Assembly (NCBI GenBank): GCA_001599935.1
Contig: BCIJ01000048.1
Coordinates: 1 to 64,000, forward strand
Length of the DNA stretch: 64,000 nt
Source of the DNA: Holtermannia corniformis
Lineage: Eukaryota; Basidiomycota; Tremellomycetes; Holtermanniales
Reading direction: 5' to 3'
A model generated the notes under the pieces. The model had not been told where the DNA came from. It did not search any database and saw nothing but the letters and a program-made list of their open reading frames with translations. Positions 1-11,060 of this stretch are shown one piece after another (position 1 is the first letter of the stretch; every line of letters begins with the position of its first letter). A program made the translations under genes and the position numbers.

Positions 1-170
1 CACCTGCCACTTTCAAATTTCGGGAGCTGCATTTCCTTTCGACCGCAGAGATCTCAACAACCAAGACACTTACAAACGAGATCTCTTCGCCAGCTTGTTC
101 AGAATGGTCGATTTACTTAAGAGGATTTCAAGCGGAGTACACCAGGTGCTGGTCCGCCGCGGCTAGTTTG
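1..170 (+). other. left edge, possible first exon only
   Basis: A short open stretch starts at the ATG at 104 (MVDLLKRISSGVHQ...) and stops within about 21 codons. A GT-AG pair could end it, but no continuation can be followed into the repeats downstream. It may be the 5' end of a gene whose remainder was displaced by repeats, or chance. Confidence 0.2.
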
Positions 171-321
171 TGACGGCGCGACTATGCCACCAATCGTCCA
201 GCACGTGGCGTGACGCCGCAACTATTTTCCACTTTTGGCAACTTTTGCATGACCAGAACCGCGTCGCATGGCTGACGCCGCGACTATTACTACTTTTGGG
301 TGCTAGTGACGGCGTCACTAC
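171..321 (+). repeat. four copies of a degenerate 15-bp motif
   Basis: The motif TGACGSCGYVACTAY occurs at 171-185, 211-225, 273-287 and 307-321, with the variants TGACGGCGCGACTAT, TGACGCCGCAACTAT, TGACGCCGCGACTAT and TGACGGCGTCACTAC. Copies two and three are followed by ACTTTTGG. The fourth copy sits inside the near-palindrome AGTGACGGCGTCACT. Spacing is irregular (40, 62 and 34 bp). Function is unknown; it could be a protein-binding cluster or the remnant of a repeat. Confidence 0.7.
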
Positions 322-337
322 GGACTTGAACAGGTAA

Positions 338-880
338 GGGGAATGGAATCTGCGACGCGACCACGTGGCCGTGAATTACTGAATCAGGCAGGTTACGAGG
401 GTCGGGGACGGCGCCACGTGTTTGCACCTGCCTCTTTGGGGTGCTTTTACGTGGTGAATGAGAATCCACAATGGTTAGGGAAACAGCTGGCGCCGCGGCT
501 GATAAAACCTCCGCGATCCGGACTGGGCCAAGGAGGACCCGGCGAAATCGAGGGGTTAAGCCGGGATCGGCCGGCCGCTTCCGCGGCCACCCCTACTAGG
601 GGAATGGAATCTGCGACGCGACCACGTGGCCGTGAATTACTGGTTGAGGCAGGTTACGAGGGTCGGGGACGGCACCACGTGTTTCCACCTGCCTCTTTGG
701 GGTGCTTTTACGTGGTGAATGAGATTCCACAATGGTTAGGGGAATGGAATCTGGGACACGACCACGTGGCCGTGAATTACTCTTTCAGGCAGGTTACGAG
801 GGTCGGGGACGCAGCCACGTGTTTTCACCTGCCCGATTGGGGTGCTTTTACAACGTGAATGAGAATCCACAATGGTTAGG
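338..880 (+). repeat. three 140-bp repeat units with paired CACGTG boxes
   Basis: Units lie at 338-477, 599-738 and 739-880. Each begins GGGGAATGGAATCTG and ends near GAATCCACAATGGTTAGG. The second and third abut; the first and second are separated by about 120 bp of unrelated GC-rich sequence. Each unit carries two CACGTG boxes about 60 bp apart, and another CACGTG lies near 202. An open frame crosses units one and two (343-858) because their spacing is a multiple of three, but the third unit is in another frame, so this is not a convincing gene. Differences between copies are mostly single-base changes. Confidence 0.9.
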
Positions 881-984
881 TTGGTTGCGGGGACGTTGAC
901 CACGGGGAGATTGATGGTGCTGGACAGCGACTCGACGGCGCGCATTGTCGATACGAACCGCGCCTGCTCTTCACCGGCGGTGAT

Positions 985-2208
985 ATGGCTGACAACCCAG
1001 TAGAGCCAGTTGCTGCCGTCAGCATCACCCCCATGCAATCGTACCACTTGACTAAAGGCTGCGTCGCACTCGACATTGTCACATCCTACCTTGACTCGGC
1101 GGCGCGCAACTTTGGCCTGAGCGAGCAGCTCGAGCACGACGAGCGCTACCGCCACGCGGAGGAATACGTCAAGGTCCTGTACAAGCTGTGGGAATCGTCG
1201 TGGCGCGACGACGCGGTCGTGCTCGACGTGGAGCGTGACCTGTATGCCGACCCGGAACGCATCCGCAAGATTCACCACAAGGGCAAGTATGCCTGGCGCG
1301 ATCTCGCTAACGACAGATACTTTACCGTCGAGGGCCCGTCGCTCGTCGAGCCATCGCCACAAGGGACGCCGTTGCTCTACCAAGCTGGGAGCTCGACCGC
1401 TGGCATCGGATTTGGCTCACGCCACGCTGAAGCCGTGTTCATGTCTGGCCCGAGCGCGCAAAATGCTCTGCTTGAAGCAACAGCAAAGCAAGGACGCCAC
1501 CCGCAAGCGATCAAAGTGCTCATCAAGCTACTCGTGATCGTCGACGAGACCGATGCCAAAACACAGGTGAAAGCAGACGAGTACGAGGCGTTGGCCAGAC
1601 GCAAAGGCGCCAAAGTGCTGTGCGGTGGCTGGACTGGCCAAGACCTCGCCAAGTACGATCCAGACGACGACCGGCGCAAGGGCAGCACGCCCCCAGTCCA
1701 GGCGGTGAGTGTCCCTGATCCGACCCAGCTGACGACAGATTACTCGCGGATACGCCAAGTCTCGCACCGATACGCATCTGACAGCAGCCTGTTCCCAGAC
1801 GTCACCAAGCGGACGGCCGACGCGCTCGCCGACAAGGTCAAGTTTAGAGGCATGGGGCTGGGTGAGTCACCCGAAGCGACCTAGCGGACCTCAGTCGTGA
1901 TTGCCTACGACCGTCGCGGGTAAGCTGCAAGAGTGGATCGAAGAGACCGACGCGGACGGGTTCAATGCGTTCTTGCCGTCTGACCGAGCTGACAGCAGAC
2001 TTGTGCTATGCCATCACCCCGGGCAGGTTTGAGGATATCGTTGACGATCTCGTGCCCGCACTGGAAAGACTATCCCTCAAAGCCAAATGGGAGCGGGATC
2101 TCGGCGAGAGAAGGCATCTATGGCGTCGGTCAGGTGCATCTCCAGGACGCACATTATGGGTCACAGTACAAATGGAAGGCGGGCGAGGCACCCCCGAAGC
2201 TCGAGTAG
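985..2208 (+). pseudogene. truncated NtaA/SnaA-type flavin monooxygenase
   Basis: The reading resembles the bacterial-luciferase-like, FMN-dependent nitrilotriacetate monooxygenase family (NtaA/SnaA/DszA). Family landmarks are HLTKG, DIVTSYLDSAARN, HDERY, KIHHKGKY, FTVEGPSL, EPSPQGTP, ARHAEAVF-like SRHAEAVF, EETDADGFN, CYAITPGRFEDIV and the C-terminal YKWKAG. Such enzymes normally have about 100-150 residues before HLTKG; here that part is missing and the region runs into the 140-bp repeats. The frames of EETDADGFN and CYAITPG cannot be joined by any plausible short intron, and a further frame change lies near 2090-2130 before YKWKAG. I infer a 5'-truncated, frame-broken relic. Sequencing error is the alternative. 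Confidence 0.7.
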
Positions 2209-2549
2209 ATGCATACGCGTAATCGACTGGATGCATGCCATGGCGATAGTACAGCGAGCAGTGCCGTACGGACCAGAGCCAACTACAGCGCGGACGCCCG
2301 GAATTGGACTGGACGCCATGGTACCGGCGGCAAGCACCGGAGACACCAGATGGCGCCATCCTGCATCACCACTATCGATAGCATGCACGGATAATCTGGA
2401 TGCGTGCTTCTGCGCGAGCGTATCGCAAGCAGAGCCTTGGGAATAGCATAGACAGTAGGAGCAGGCCGACAGCAACGCGAACGACGCACAGACTCACCGC
2501 CCCTTCTCTCCACCCTGCACTGCACCGCCTCGACCTGCCCTGGCCCACG
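2209..2549. other. spacer, no gene seen
   Basis: Between the two monooxygenase relics. It has loosely repeated phrases (CTGGATGCATGC near 2228, CTGGATGCGTGC near 2396) but no convincing gene. Confidence 0.4.
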
Positions 2550-4660
2550 ATGAGCATCTTCACACCCTCCCACCCCATCCGGGTCGTGATTGTCGGCGGC
2601 GGCATGTCGGGTATCGCCCAGGCGGTGACTCTGCAAAAAGGCCTCGGTGATCGCGTCGACCTCACGGCAAGTCCTTGCCAGCCTGGTAGCTGCTAACCCA
2701 ACAGATCCTCGAAAAAGGCGCATCTCCTGGAGGCATCTGGCGTGATTCCAAGTGGCCGGGAGCTGGTCGGTGCATATCAAGTGGTTGTTCGTGTTGACAC
2801 GCGTAGGGGTCGTCGACGTCCCTATCCACCTCTACTCGCTCTACGCCGACTTGACACCGCACTGGCGTACAAAGTATGCCAAGCAGCCAGACGTCCTCGC
2901 CTACTGGGAAGCTCTCGTCGACAAGCATCAGCTGCGTGACAAGTTTGCATTCAACTCGGATAGGCTCAGAGTGGGACGATGCGGCCCAGCACCACACGAC
3001 CACCGCAAAGGCGACTTGACGTACACCCAAGACGCCGAGGTCATCATCTTTGCCAATGGACCGCTCTCAACACCGCTAATCCCCGAGCTGCCTGGCTTGG
3101 ACAAGTACGAGGGGATCTACTCTCACAATCTGCCATGGCAAGACGTCAATTTTCGCAACAAGTGCAGTCGTCGGAAACGGGAGCTCGGGTGTGCAGCTGG
3201 TGGTACGTCGGCGCATGCGATGGAAAAGCTGACGATATAGCCCGGCGTCGCTGCCATCCCTGGCGTCCAGCTCACCCAGTTTATCCGCCGCGGCGGCTAC
3301 TTTGTCCCAAAGAGTGAGCTGCTTTTGCCCAACCTAGCTCACGACAGTCGACCATGAATACTCGGCTCTCGCCAAGTTCGCCTTCCGCTACGTCCCCTTT
3401 GTCCAACGCGTCTACCGATGGGTGCTGTTCATCGAGGTAGGTGTTGCTACAACGACCCGGCTGACGGCAGACCAATCAAAGCTGGCGATCGAGGTGCACC
3501 CCACGCCGCAAGAGACCGAGCTGCTCGACTATCTCAATAAAGAGGCACCTCCAGAGTACCTCGAGTGAGTCGGCAGTCTTGTCTCAAGCTCGCTGACATC
3601 CAGGGCTCTCCCCACTATCGTACGTCGCACACTCATGACCGAGCTGACCCTCAGCGTTCGGCTGCAAACGCCCGGTGTTTGACTCTGGCTCAAGTCGCTT
3701 CACCGCCCAAACATCTCGCTCGTCAACTCACACATCACCCGCGCAACCAAGACAGGGCTCGTCACGGCCGACGGGCGCGAGTATGACTTCGACATCATCA
3801 CCGTTGCCACAGTGGGTACATGAGCATAATCGAACGCGCTGACCAGCAGGGCTCTGACGTGGCCGAGCACGGCGTAGGCGTCAACGTCGGCCTCAGGGCT
3901 CAAGACGGGGTCGATCTCAAGACGTACTGGAAGAGCATTGGCGGGCCGCAGGCATATCTCGGGACATCAGTGCCAAGGGTGGGTTCGTCGGTCAAAGCAA
4001 CGCTTACCGGCAGTTTTCCCACTACTTCGCCATCCTCGGGCCCAACGCCATCGCCGGAATCTGGGGCTTCACTATGGGCTGCAAGACGGCTTTCAATGCG
4101 CTGCTCATCCGGTGCGTACTTCCCATCGCGTTCGCGCTGACCAGGCAGATGATCGATAACGACATCCCCTCGCTTCCACCCCGGCAAGACACATTCGTGC
4201 AGCTCAACAAGGAGGTCCAGGCCGGCTTCTACCACTTGTCAATGAACTCGATGGACTGTAGCAACTGGTAGCGTGTTGACGGCCAGGGTTTGATCACGGT
4301 CCCGAACCCGCCGAGTGGATGTGAGTTGCATGCATGTCGGCTGGGCTGACGAGACAGGCCAACTCGCACTCCGCACACGATCCATTCGACGGAACGACTG
4401 GCTTGCATTCACCCTCCGCGGACCGAGAAGCGCGCTTGTTCCGCTCGACGTCGGCAAGATCGAGCGGCAAAGTCGGACAAAGAGGGTCGTGATCGCTGGA
4501 GTACCGCTGCTTATCGCTGCCATTGTGTTCCTGCTGCCGCCGGCGGGCCGATGGTGAGTTTATCGACGTGGCAGGCCAACGCTGATCATACAGCTACATC
4601 GAGCACCCGCTGCTCGACAAGGCGATCAGCACGATCAAGCTTGATTTCAGCCGCGCGTAA
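2550..4660 (+). pseudogene. flavin-containing / Baeyer-Villiger-type monooxygenase, frame-broken
   Basis: This matches the FAD/NADPH monooxygenase family that hydroxylates or Baeyer-Villiger-oxidises small molecules. The N-terminal FAD fold shows VGGGMSG, followed by GGIWRDSKWPGAG and VPIHLYSLY; the middle has GPLSTPLIPELPGL and the NADPH-site VVGNGSSG. Further on are EHGVGVNVGLR and SIGGPQAYLGT. A hydrophobic helix near the end (about 4494-4550) suggests a membrane tail. Intron 1 (2667-2704) begins GC and ends AG. The frame breaks at least near 2960-2975, 3000-3015, 3170 and 3690, each losing or gaining a base or two between recognisable blocks. Neighbouring housekeeping genes read cleanly, so I favour a decaying gene over poor sequence. 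It may be a young pseudogene. Confidence 0.65.
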
Positions 4661-4858
4661 GCATGTATTCCATTGCACACTCACACATGAGTCTCATTGC
4701 CCTTTCCAAGCAATATTCTCCCAACATCGTGCACGCACTCCGCTTGTCCGCAGAGCAGACTCTCGTGAATTGTCCGATGATGTTAGAGTGGCGATCCGTG
4801 CTGTCCAGTGCAAGGCTGTAGTGGATACGCCGTCGTGATCCCTGCGCCAGAATGCTCT

Positions 4859-5518
4859 TCACGCACGGCAGTTAGCGAAGCTCACTTGCGCCCGAGACGT
4901 ACCAGTATCATCCACTGATGCGATTGCCGCTAGGATATCGTGAAACTCGGCTTCCGTCAGCAGCTGTGTTGCGTGGTCGGCTAATGTCTTGCGTTTTGCG
5001 TCCTCCTCGCTCTTGCTGATCTTTGCTTCATACTGAGTGTGGTGAGCTGCCGGGCAGAGCAAACGCGATAAACCTCAGCCTGGATCCGCTCTAGCTCAGC
5101 TTTGCGGCGTTGAGCTGCTTCAGCTGTCTTCCGAGCTTGAATCTATGTGATCAAGATGAGTAAAACAGTATTGATGGGCCCAACTGTGATTCACCTCTTC
5201 ATCGAGCGGTTCCTCCACACGACACTCAAGGACGTGCTCAAGCCATCTCCTCTCAATAATCATACGCTGTTCTTGTTCTACACGTTTTCCTCCGAACGCA
5301 CTTCCTACACCGTCACATCTAGCATGTGTAATCGTGCATTCAAAGCACGCTTTCCACTTTTTTAATCGTATGCAGGCCGTTCCAGTAGCTTGACATTGAG
5401 CGCCAGCGTTGCTGTCTCGCAGATGAACGCCGTCGCGGATCGCGCCGATCTGCAGGCAGCGGCTTCGCGCGGTACGTGCAATGGCTTCTTCCACGTCTTC
5501 CAAGTTGAACGTCGACAT
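4859..5518 (-). CDS. small cysteine-motif plus coiled-coil protein (paralogue A)
   Basis: Unrecognised protein. The first exon holds a cysteine cluster with spacing C-x6-C-x8-C-x2-C-x6-C (CQATGTAC, then KACFEC and THARC). A GT-AG intron follows the acidic stretch EEPLDEE, and a second (donor GTTTATCG) follows ELERIQAE. The spliced tail is a charged coiled coil (RKTAEAAQRRKAELE, then KSEEDAKRKTLADH) ending near LAAIASVDD. The same cysteine spacing appears in the next gene at 5707-6822, which makes both calls stronger. The cluster could bind zinc, but that is inference. The 3' end is uncertain: reading stops at 4859, or an additional intron carries it a few codons further left. Confidence 0.55.
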
Positions 5519-5706
5519 TCGCTTGGTCGTCTTGCGTGAGAGACACGGTGGACAATAGCCTACCCGTATCGCGCGTACAACAGCCCCTATGCGCGTCGAA
5601 TTTTGACTTCCGCTAGCACTCGAGGGACCGCATGGGCCGTTTCTGCAGCTTGGCCGTCACGCACGGGTATTATTGACAACTATGTACAATCCGGATTACG
5701 GACACT

Positions 5707-6822
5707 TCAGCGAGCACCAGTCTGCGTGTGCGCGAACAGCTGAAAGAGCATCTGCAGCTGCGGCGACAGCTGCTCTGCGTTTGTATTCGTCTTGGCCGAG
5801 GCTGCGCACTTGTCAGCACAGACACTAAAGACAGTTGAACGCACAGCGCACGGTTGACGGCTCGGCCACTCGAGTCTCGCTTGCCAGCCAGTTCTTGAGC
5901 AGGGACTCCATCCGGCTCACTGGGGTGTCAGCGCCAGCCCGAGTCTCGCATATTCTCACTCCTCTGCTCAATCAAGTGCTCAAGAGCGTCAAACCGCGCC
6001 GCTACTGCTGGGTGCAGCTCTTCGGCGCTCGCCTCTGCATCTCGCGGAGAATAGAGCGTGTCGCCTGAGCGATGTCAATGCCACCCGATGAGAGCTCTCC
6101 GTACTTTGAGCGCGGCTGCAAGACTCCAAGACATCCCTGAGGCTGGCGTACTCGTCCGGCGCAAGAGCGAACGGCGAGTTGTTCGATTCAAGTGGCGAAG
6201 AGCGTGCACTGCGAGTTGTGCGCGGTGGAGATGGCAAGTCCTGCAGAGGGTGAGATCCTTCGATTCGAGGCAACCACTCGCCTTGAACGGGTCACGGTAC
6301 AGCTGCGACGTGCGCAGAGTTGCGGCTTTCGCGGCAGGACGGGGAATCCTCTGCTTCGTGTCAGGACACTTGCAATAACAAGATACTCACCTTTCTTGGC
6401 GAAAGCATAACCTGAGACGGTTTGACCTCGCTGGCCTTGTGGGCGGCCTTGCTGACGTTTGGCTTCCGCTTGTTACGAGCGACCAGCTTTGAGATCGACG
6501 CCACCCATTGCTGAGCCACCCCGTCGCGTTCGACTGGAGACAGTTTGCGCCCGCGAGCTCCATGCGCGATCGAACATGTCTGGTGACCCTTGAAGCACTT
6601 GAAGCACTTGGAGTTTTCGCGATCAATAATACAGGGTGTGAAAGAGTCCGCGCAGGCAGCACACGCGTCTTTGGACAGCACCTCGCCGCGGCTGAAGCGT
6701 GCCATTTGGATCAGGCGGTTGCGTTGCTCTGGATCGCGAGTCGCGCGAGTGATTGCATGGTGTGCTTGCTGGGCATTGAATGCCATCTTGTAGCTGGGCG
6801 GCGTCTGAGAAGGGGAGTTCAT
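5707..6822 (-). CDS. cysteine-motif protein of about 310 residues (paralogue B)
   Basis: Unrecognised protein that can be spliced cleanly across about five exons. The N-terminal exon has the cysteine cluster CADSFTPC, then KCFKC and HQTCS, with exactly the C-x6-C-x8-C-x2-C-x6-C spacing of the gene at 4859-5518. After a basic stretch (KLVARNKRKPNVSK) come a Ser/Pro-rich linker, an acidic helix (DEYASLRDVLES), and a helical C-terminus (RFDALEHLIEQR, MESLLKNWLAS). It ends LFAHTQTGAR. The order of cysteine knuckle, basic region and helices resembles a DNA- or RNA-binding regulator, but no known domain is recognised. It is the direct neighbour of its paralogue, in the same orientation with about 190 bp between them. 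Confidence 0.65.
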
Positions 6823-6998
6823 GGTTGCTGCGTGCGAACGCGATGGGAGACGGGCGGTATATACTCGCCGAGTGTCAACAACAATACCCGGTCGCCGCCG
6901 GGCACCAAGGGAACAAGCTCGGTCAGTGCCCGGGTCCTTCCGTACGTTATCTCAGTCTGAGCGTAAACATAATGACATTACCATGAAGAATACAACGA

Positions 6999-8297
6999 TC
7001 AGGCCAAGAGCCGGCCAAGGACCCATCTGCCAAACATCTTGGCGACCGACGCACCCGGAGTGACGTCTGCGATGGAAGTGAGAAGAGCCGAGATGCCGGC
7101 GTGATGGCGGAAACGGGGGTAGCTGGCATCAGCGGTGATGTGGAGGGAGGGACATACCGGTCCTCGACGGCACGCCGGACGGAAGAGTAAATGAGGGCAT
7201 TGTCGACTGCCCAGAGGCGGGCGAGAAAGGCGAGCTTGCGTGCGATTTCCTGTGTGTGAGTGGGTGGGAGAACGAGTGAGACATACCGCATCGTCACCAA
7301 GCGCGACTTGGAGTTGATCCCCAGGACTATGCGTCTCGACCCAACCGTCGGTCGCACTCAACAGGGGACCTGTCATCAGCACGGCCCGTTGTACACACAC
7401 TCACCTGCTACAACCTCGCACACAGAGACACCGGTATCACCCAGCTCTCGTTGCAGCAGCCTAGCCGTCGCATTCCTCGCCGCATCCAAGATCTCGGACC
7501 CACCCGACGCTCCGCCAGTGATGAACACGACCCTACCTCCGCCCGGACACCTGCGCAGGTTCGAAACGAGCTCTTGAACGATACTGAGCGGCTCGGCAAC
7601 GTTGGCTTGATACAGCGATGTGAGACGGTGCGAGGGAGTCGTCGACAGTGGATAGTACTGCGACTCTGCGAGCGAGCGAGGCGCGGCAATGACGGCGGCG
7701 AGTTGTAGACGGTGATCGCGGCAGTAGGCTTTGACGGCGTCGCCGGGGCGATCGGGCTCGCCTGCGAGGATGGGAATGACGGCTCCGGTGTGGGTGAGAT
7801 CGCGAGCGAGCAGTCGTTTGTGCAGGGCCGACCATTGCAGCAAGAGGTGGGAGAAGGGGGATGACGGCGAGTGAGGGGCGGGCGGAAGCAAGGGAAAGAC
7901 GGTGTAGCCAGCTCTGCTTGTCAGCCGTGTCTTTGCTCGCCACGCACCTAGCTAGGGACAGCGTCAAGCTCTGGCCGGTCGCTGTGCGCGTCAGTCAGGG
8001 AGTCTATAGCAGCCGAGCCATACCTTCACTCGCACCCACGACCACGACAGCCATGTCCTTGCTGGCTCGCCGCCGCCCACCGTCTTTCCACACGGCACCG
8101 TCGTCCCCGCCGATCCCTATGATCCTCAAGCTGCGAACAGAGCCCCACCAGTCCCATAGATAGCTAGTGACCGCCTCGGCCGAGAGCGAGAGCAGAGCAT
8201 TGACGTCTTGAGTGATCTGGAACAAGGCTGGGATCGGGTCTTGACTGGGCCGAGCGACTGTAGACGCTGGCACGAGCGAGACGGCCTGGGAGGACAT
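6999..8297 (-). CDS. Rossmann-fold SDR-like protein, DUF1776 type
   Basis: After splicing, an N-terminal segment (start ATG at 8297) is followed by a Rossmann nucleotide-binding start, MAVVVVGASEG then TGQSLTLSLARAGYTVF. Later parts show YQANVAEPLSIVQEL, GRVVFITGGASGGSEIL and ARLLQRELGDTGVSV, the layout of short-chain-dehydrogenase relatives of the fungal DUF1776 family. The C-terminal exons read RKLAFLARLWAVDN and GRWVLGRLLA. The total is near 390 residues. No clear YxxxK catalytic pair is evident, so enzymatic activity is doubtful, as in many DUF1776 members. The family assignment rests on overall pattern only; the gene model itself is more secure. Confidence 0.6.
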
Positions 8298-8425
8298 CTC
8301 GCCGTGGTCTTGCTGCTGTGAATGTAGCTCGTAATCTCAGACGGATGTCGAGTGGCGAGTGCCTGATGCTTGATCCCGACAATCCACATCATCCACATAC
8401 AATCGACAGTTCTTCACAACACCCG

Positions 8426-10887
8426 CTATACCGACCCGCTCGCACGTTCAACCCAGTCCTCCAGCTTGTACAATCCATTCTTACCGAGGCCCTTCCACTC
8501 GTGCTTGGCGAGCGTACCGCCGCGTCGATAGCCGTGCTCGAGCTCCCACGAGGTGCTCATCAAAGCCGGCTCGAGGCCATGCCACGAGACGTCGCGCACC
8601 GTGTAGCTGAGATCCGTGTCGTGGTGTCGCCGTCGGCGAGTCGGTGGGGCGGGCGGGTCGGCGGCAGACACGTCGCTGTACTCGCCGGTGCGTGATCTCA
8701 ACGGCAAAGAGTTGGCCCGGTTGAGCACTGCAGGTCAGCAACATCCTCAACCCTTTAGCTTATGCACCTTGCACGACTGGGATGTCAGCTTTGCCAACGC
8801 ACCCTCACTCACCTCGCCCGTCCAGCGACCAAATGTGGATCATCCCATCGGCACTGACGTCAGCACGCACCACGCTCGACGTACCCACCTTCCCGAGTAG
8901 ATGTAGTTTTGCCCCGTCGAGATGCCTGGGCTAAAGTGACAGCGGATCAGAGTACTCAACACCGCATGCCCTCGATACGTCATGATGCTCGCGTCTTGCG
9001 GGTGCGCCTGCAGCTTGGGCTTGGGGTAGCTCATGTGTCGGTCTGTCGTCAGCCTCGCCCGTTGTTCGCGACTTACAATCAAACTGTCGCTGACCGTAGC
9101 GATCCACTGCGTCCCGCTCATGCTTGAAATCCGCCCACTGGCGCATCTTGCGCAGGTCGTACAGCCGCACCGCTTGGTCTTTCGAGTTTGCAATCACGTA
9201 GCGGCCGTCCCCTTTCGGAGAGACATAGGTGATGCCTTCGGTCGCACCAGGCAGGACGCCGGACGGGGTCGACGATGAGAGCGAGCGGCGGTCCCTGCTG
9301 TCAGCAGAGCCTGGCGATAACGACGTACCAGACTTTGACATAGCCATCGTCCGAGCCGCTGACGAGCACGTTGGTCGAGTTTTCATCCGCAAAGCACACT
9401 GCGTTGACTGCCTGTCAGCTCGGCACCGACCCACTCACTCACCATCATCCGCATGACCCGGGACGCTCAAGATCCGACGCTGGGCGGCAATGTCATACAC
9501 CATGATCATGCCATTCCCACAGCCGGCGACAATCTCCTTGCCGTCTGCCGAGAAGCGGATACTCCAAATCTGCCGTCAGCTAGCACCACCGCAATAGGAC
9601 ATACCCCAAAGTTGCTATCGCGAGCCCAGGCGCGCCCACCAGACTCGGTAAAGTCGAGCTCGACGTGCTCCGATTCGTGCTCGGCCGTGTCGAGCATGTG
9701 CACATACGGCGTGATGGACGAGTAGATCATCCTGCGGTCAGCCAAGCTCAACCGGGGTTGACCTACTTGCGCCCGTCGCGACTCATCTCGGCGTCGGTGA
9801 CCGTCCACCGCCCCTCGACACCCTGCACCGTCTTGATCTTGCGCATCGAAGTGTCTTCGCCGGCGTCGTCGTCCTCATCGGCTGCAGCTCGACGCGACGC
9901 TCGATGGGACGCGCGAGAGACGGGATCGATCGGCCCGCTGCGTTGGCTAGACCGGTTGGCCAGAGTCGAGTACAGGTGGAGGGTAAAGTACTGCGTGGCC
10001 GTGTCTGCGCGTCAGCCGGGTCGCATCAGACGCACCCACAGAAAGTCTCATAGTCATGCGAGTACTGTCCGATGTATGGGATCGACGGGTACTGGGCGAC
10101 AATCGTCCCTGGCGAGTTTGGGATCGTTTCCTGAATGTCAGCAGGATCTCAACTTTAGCAGCTCACCTCGCCGAGTTGCAGCCTGCGCCGCCCAGGCCAA
10201 CTCGTCCCGATCACGGCCCGGCGCCTCGCAAGCAGCCCACGCCTCACACCCGCTCGATCCTGACGCAAACTCGTCCGCTTGCGTGCGACCCCAGCCTTGC
10301 ACCCGAGATCGTGGACGCCGCCGACCGTGCCAAACTCGCCCCCGTTGAGCAGTGCGCGACCGACGGGGTTGCCATCCTCTTCCACATGCCACCACGGAGT
10401 CTGCGCGACGTCGGGCTCTTCAGTGTACCGGTTGCCAAGCAGCCGTTGAAGTGCGCCGGGCGAGTGGCTCAGGAGCTGCTGGAGCAGGTTGGGCGTGAGG
10501 CGAAGGGACTGTTGGTTGCTCGTCGGCGCTGCGTCGGTCCCTTGCTGCGAGAGGATCTCTGCGAGTATCAGTACAGCTCACCACCCATAGCGACCCACGT
10601 CGAACAAGGTTGTGAGCCTCGGGCAGGTTGCCAGCAGCATCGAGATCGATCATGAATGTCGGCCCGTTGCTCTCGTCCTCGTCGTCCTCGTCATCCTCGA
10701 CATCCTCAAAGTCATCATCGCCATCATCATCAATGTACATTTCCTCGTCGCCGTCGTCTGCATCGAGGTAAAAGTCGCCATCGTCGTCTTCATCGTCGTC
10801 CATGTCGAGCTCTGCGTCTTCGGCTTCGAGTGCAGCTGCAAACAGCTCTGCCTCGCGCAGATAGTGGTAGTTGTCCTCGTCTGCCAT
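8426..10887 (-). CDS. DCAF11: WD40 protein, DCAF11/LEC14B type
   Basis: Likely a substrate receptor for a CUL4-DDB1 ubiquitin ligase, by similarity to DCAF11. The N-terminus begins MADEDNYHYLREAELF and runs into a long Asp/Glu tract. WD40 blocks follow: WSIRFSADGKEIVAG, NGMIMVYDIAAQR, HADDVNAVCFADE, VLVSGSDDGYVKVWDRR, GVLPGATEGITYV, GDGRYVIANSKDQ, VRLYDLRKMRQW and NYIYSGSADGMIHIWSL. These match the LEC14B/DCAF11 order, including the VKVWDRR repeat and the DQAVRLYDLRKM repeat. Introns are many and short. It shares a 173-bp divergent promoter with ATG6. The C-terminus ends DWVERASGSV. Confidence 0.85.
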
Positions 10888-11060
10888 AGCAGTAGAGGTA
10901 TGGAGGGGGATCGACAAGAGTATGGTCAGGCGGTTCAAGTGGAGGTGCACGCCGAGGCCATCCCCGACGTACGTCAACCTCGCAACGATACTGTGAGCGG
11001 GTATGAACACGAGCCAAGGCAGTACTGACATCCTGCAGCTGATGGCCGCAAGTTGACAGC
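10888..11060. promoter_or_regulatory. divergent promoter DCAF11/ATG6
   Basis: Only 173 bp separate the two start codons, so the two genes must share or overlap their promoter. No TATA box or specific operator was identified. Confidence 0.5.

Noticed and set aside
343..858. 171-codon open frame across the 140-bp repeats
   Set aside because: It stays open because units one and two are spaced by a multiple of three; the third unit falls into another frame and there is no family match.
736..1383. Minus-strand 215-codon frame with a helix-like segment
   Set aside because: It is antisense to the NtaA relic and repeats; coding signal fits the plus strand better.
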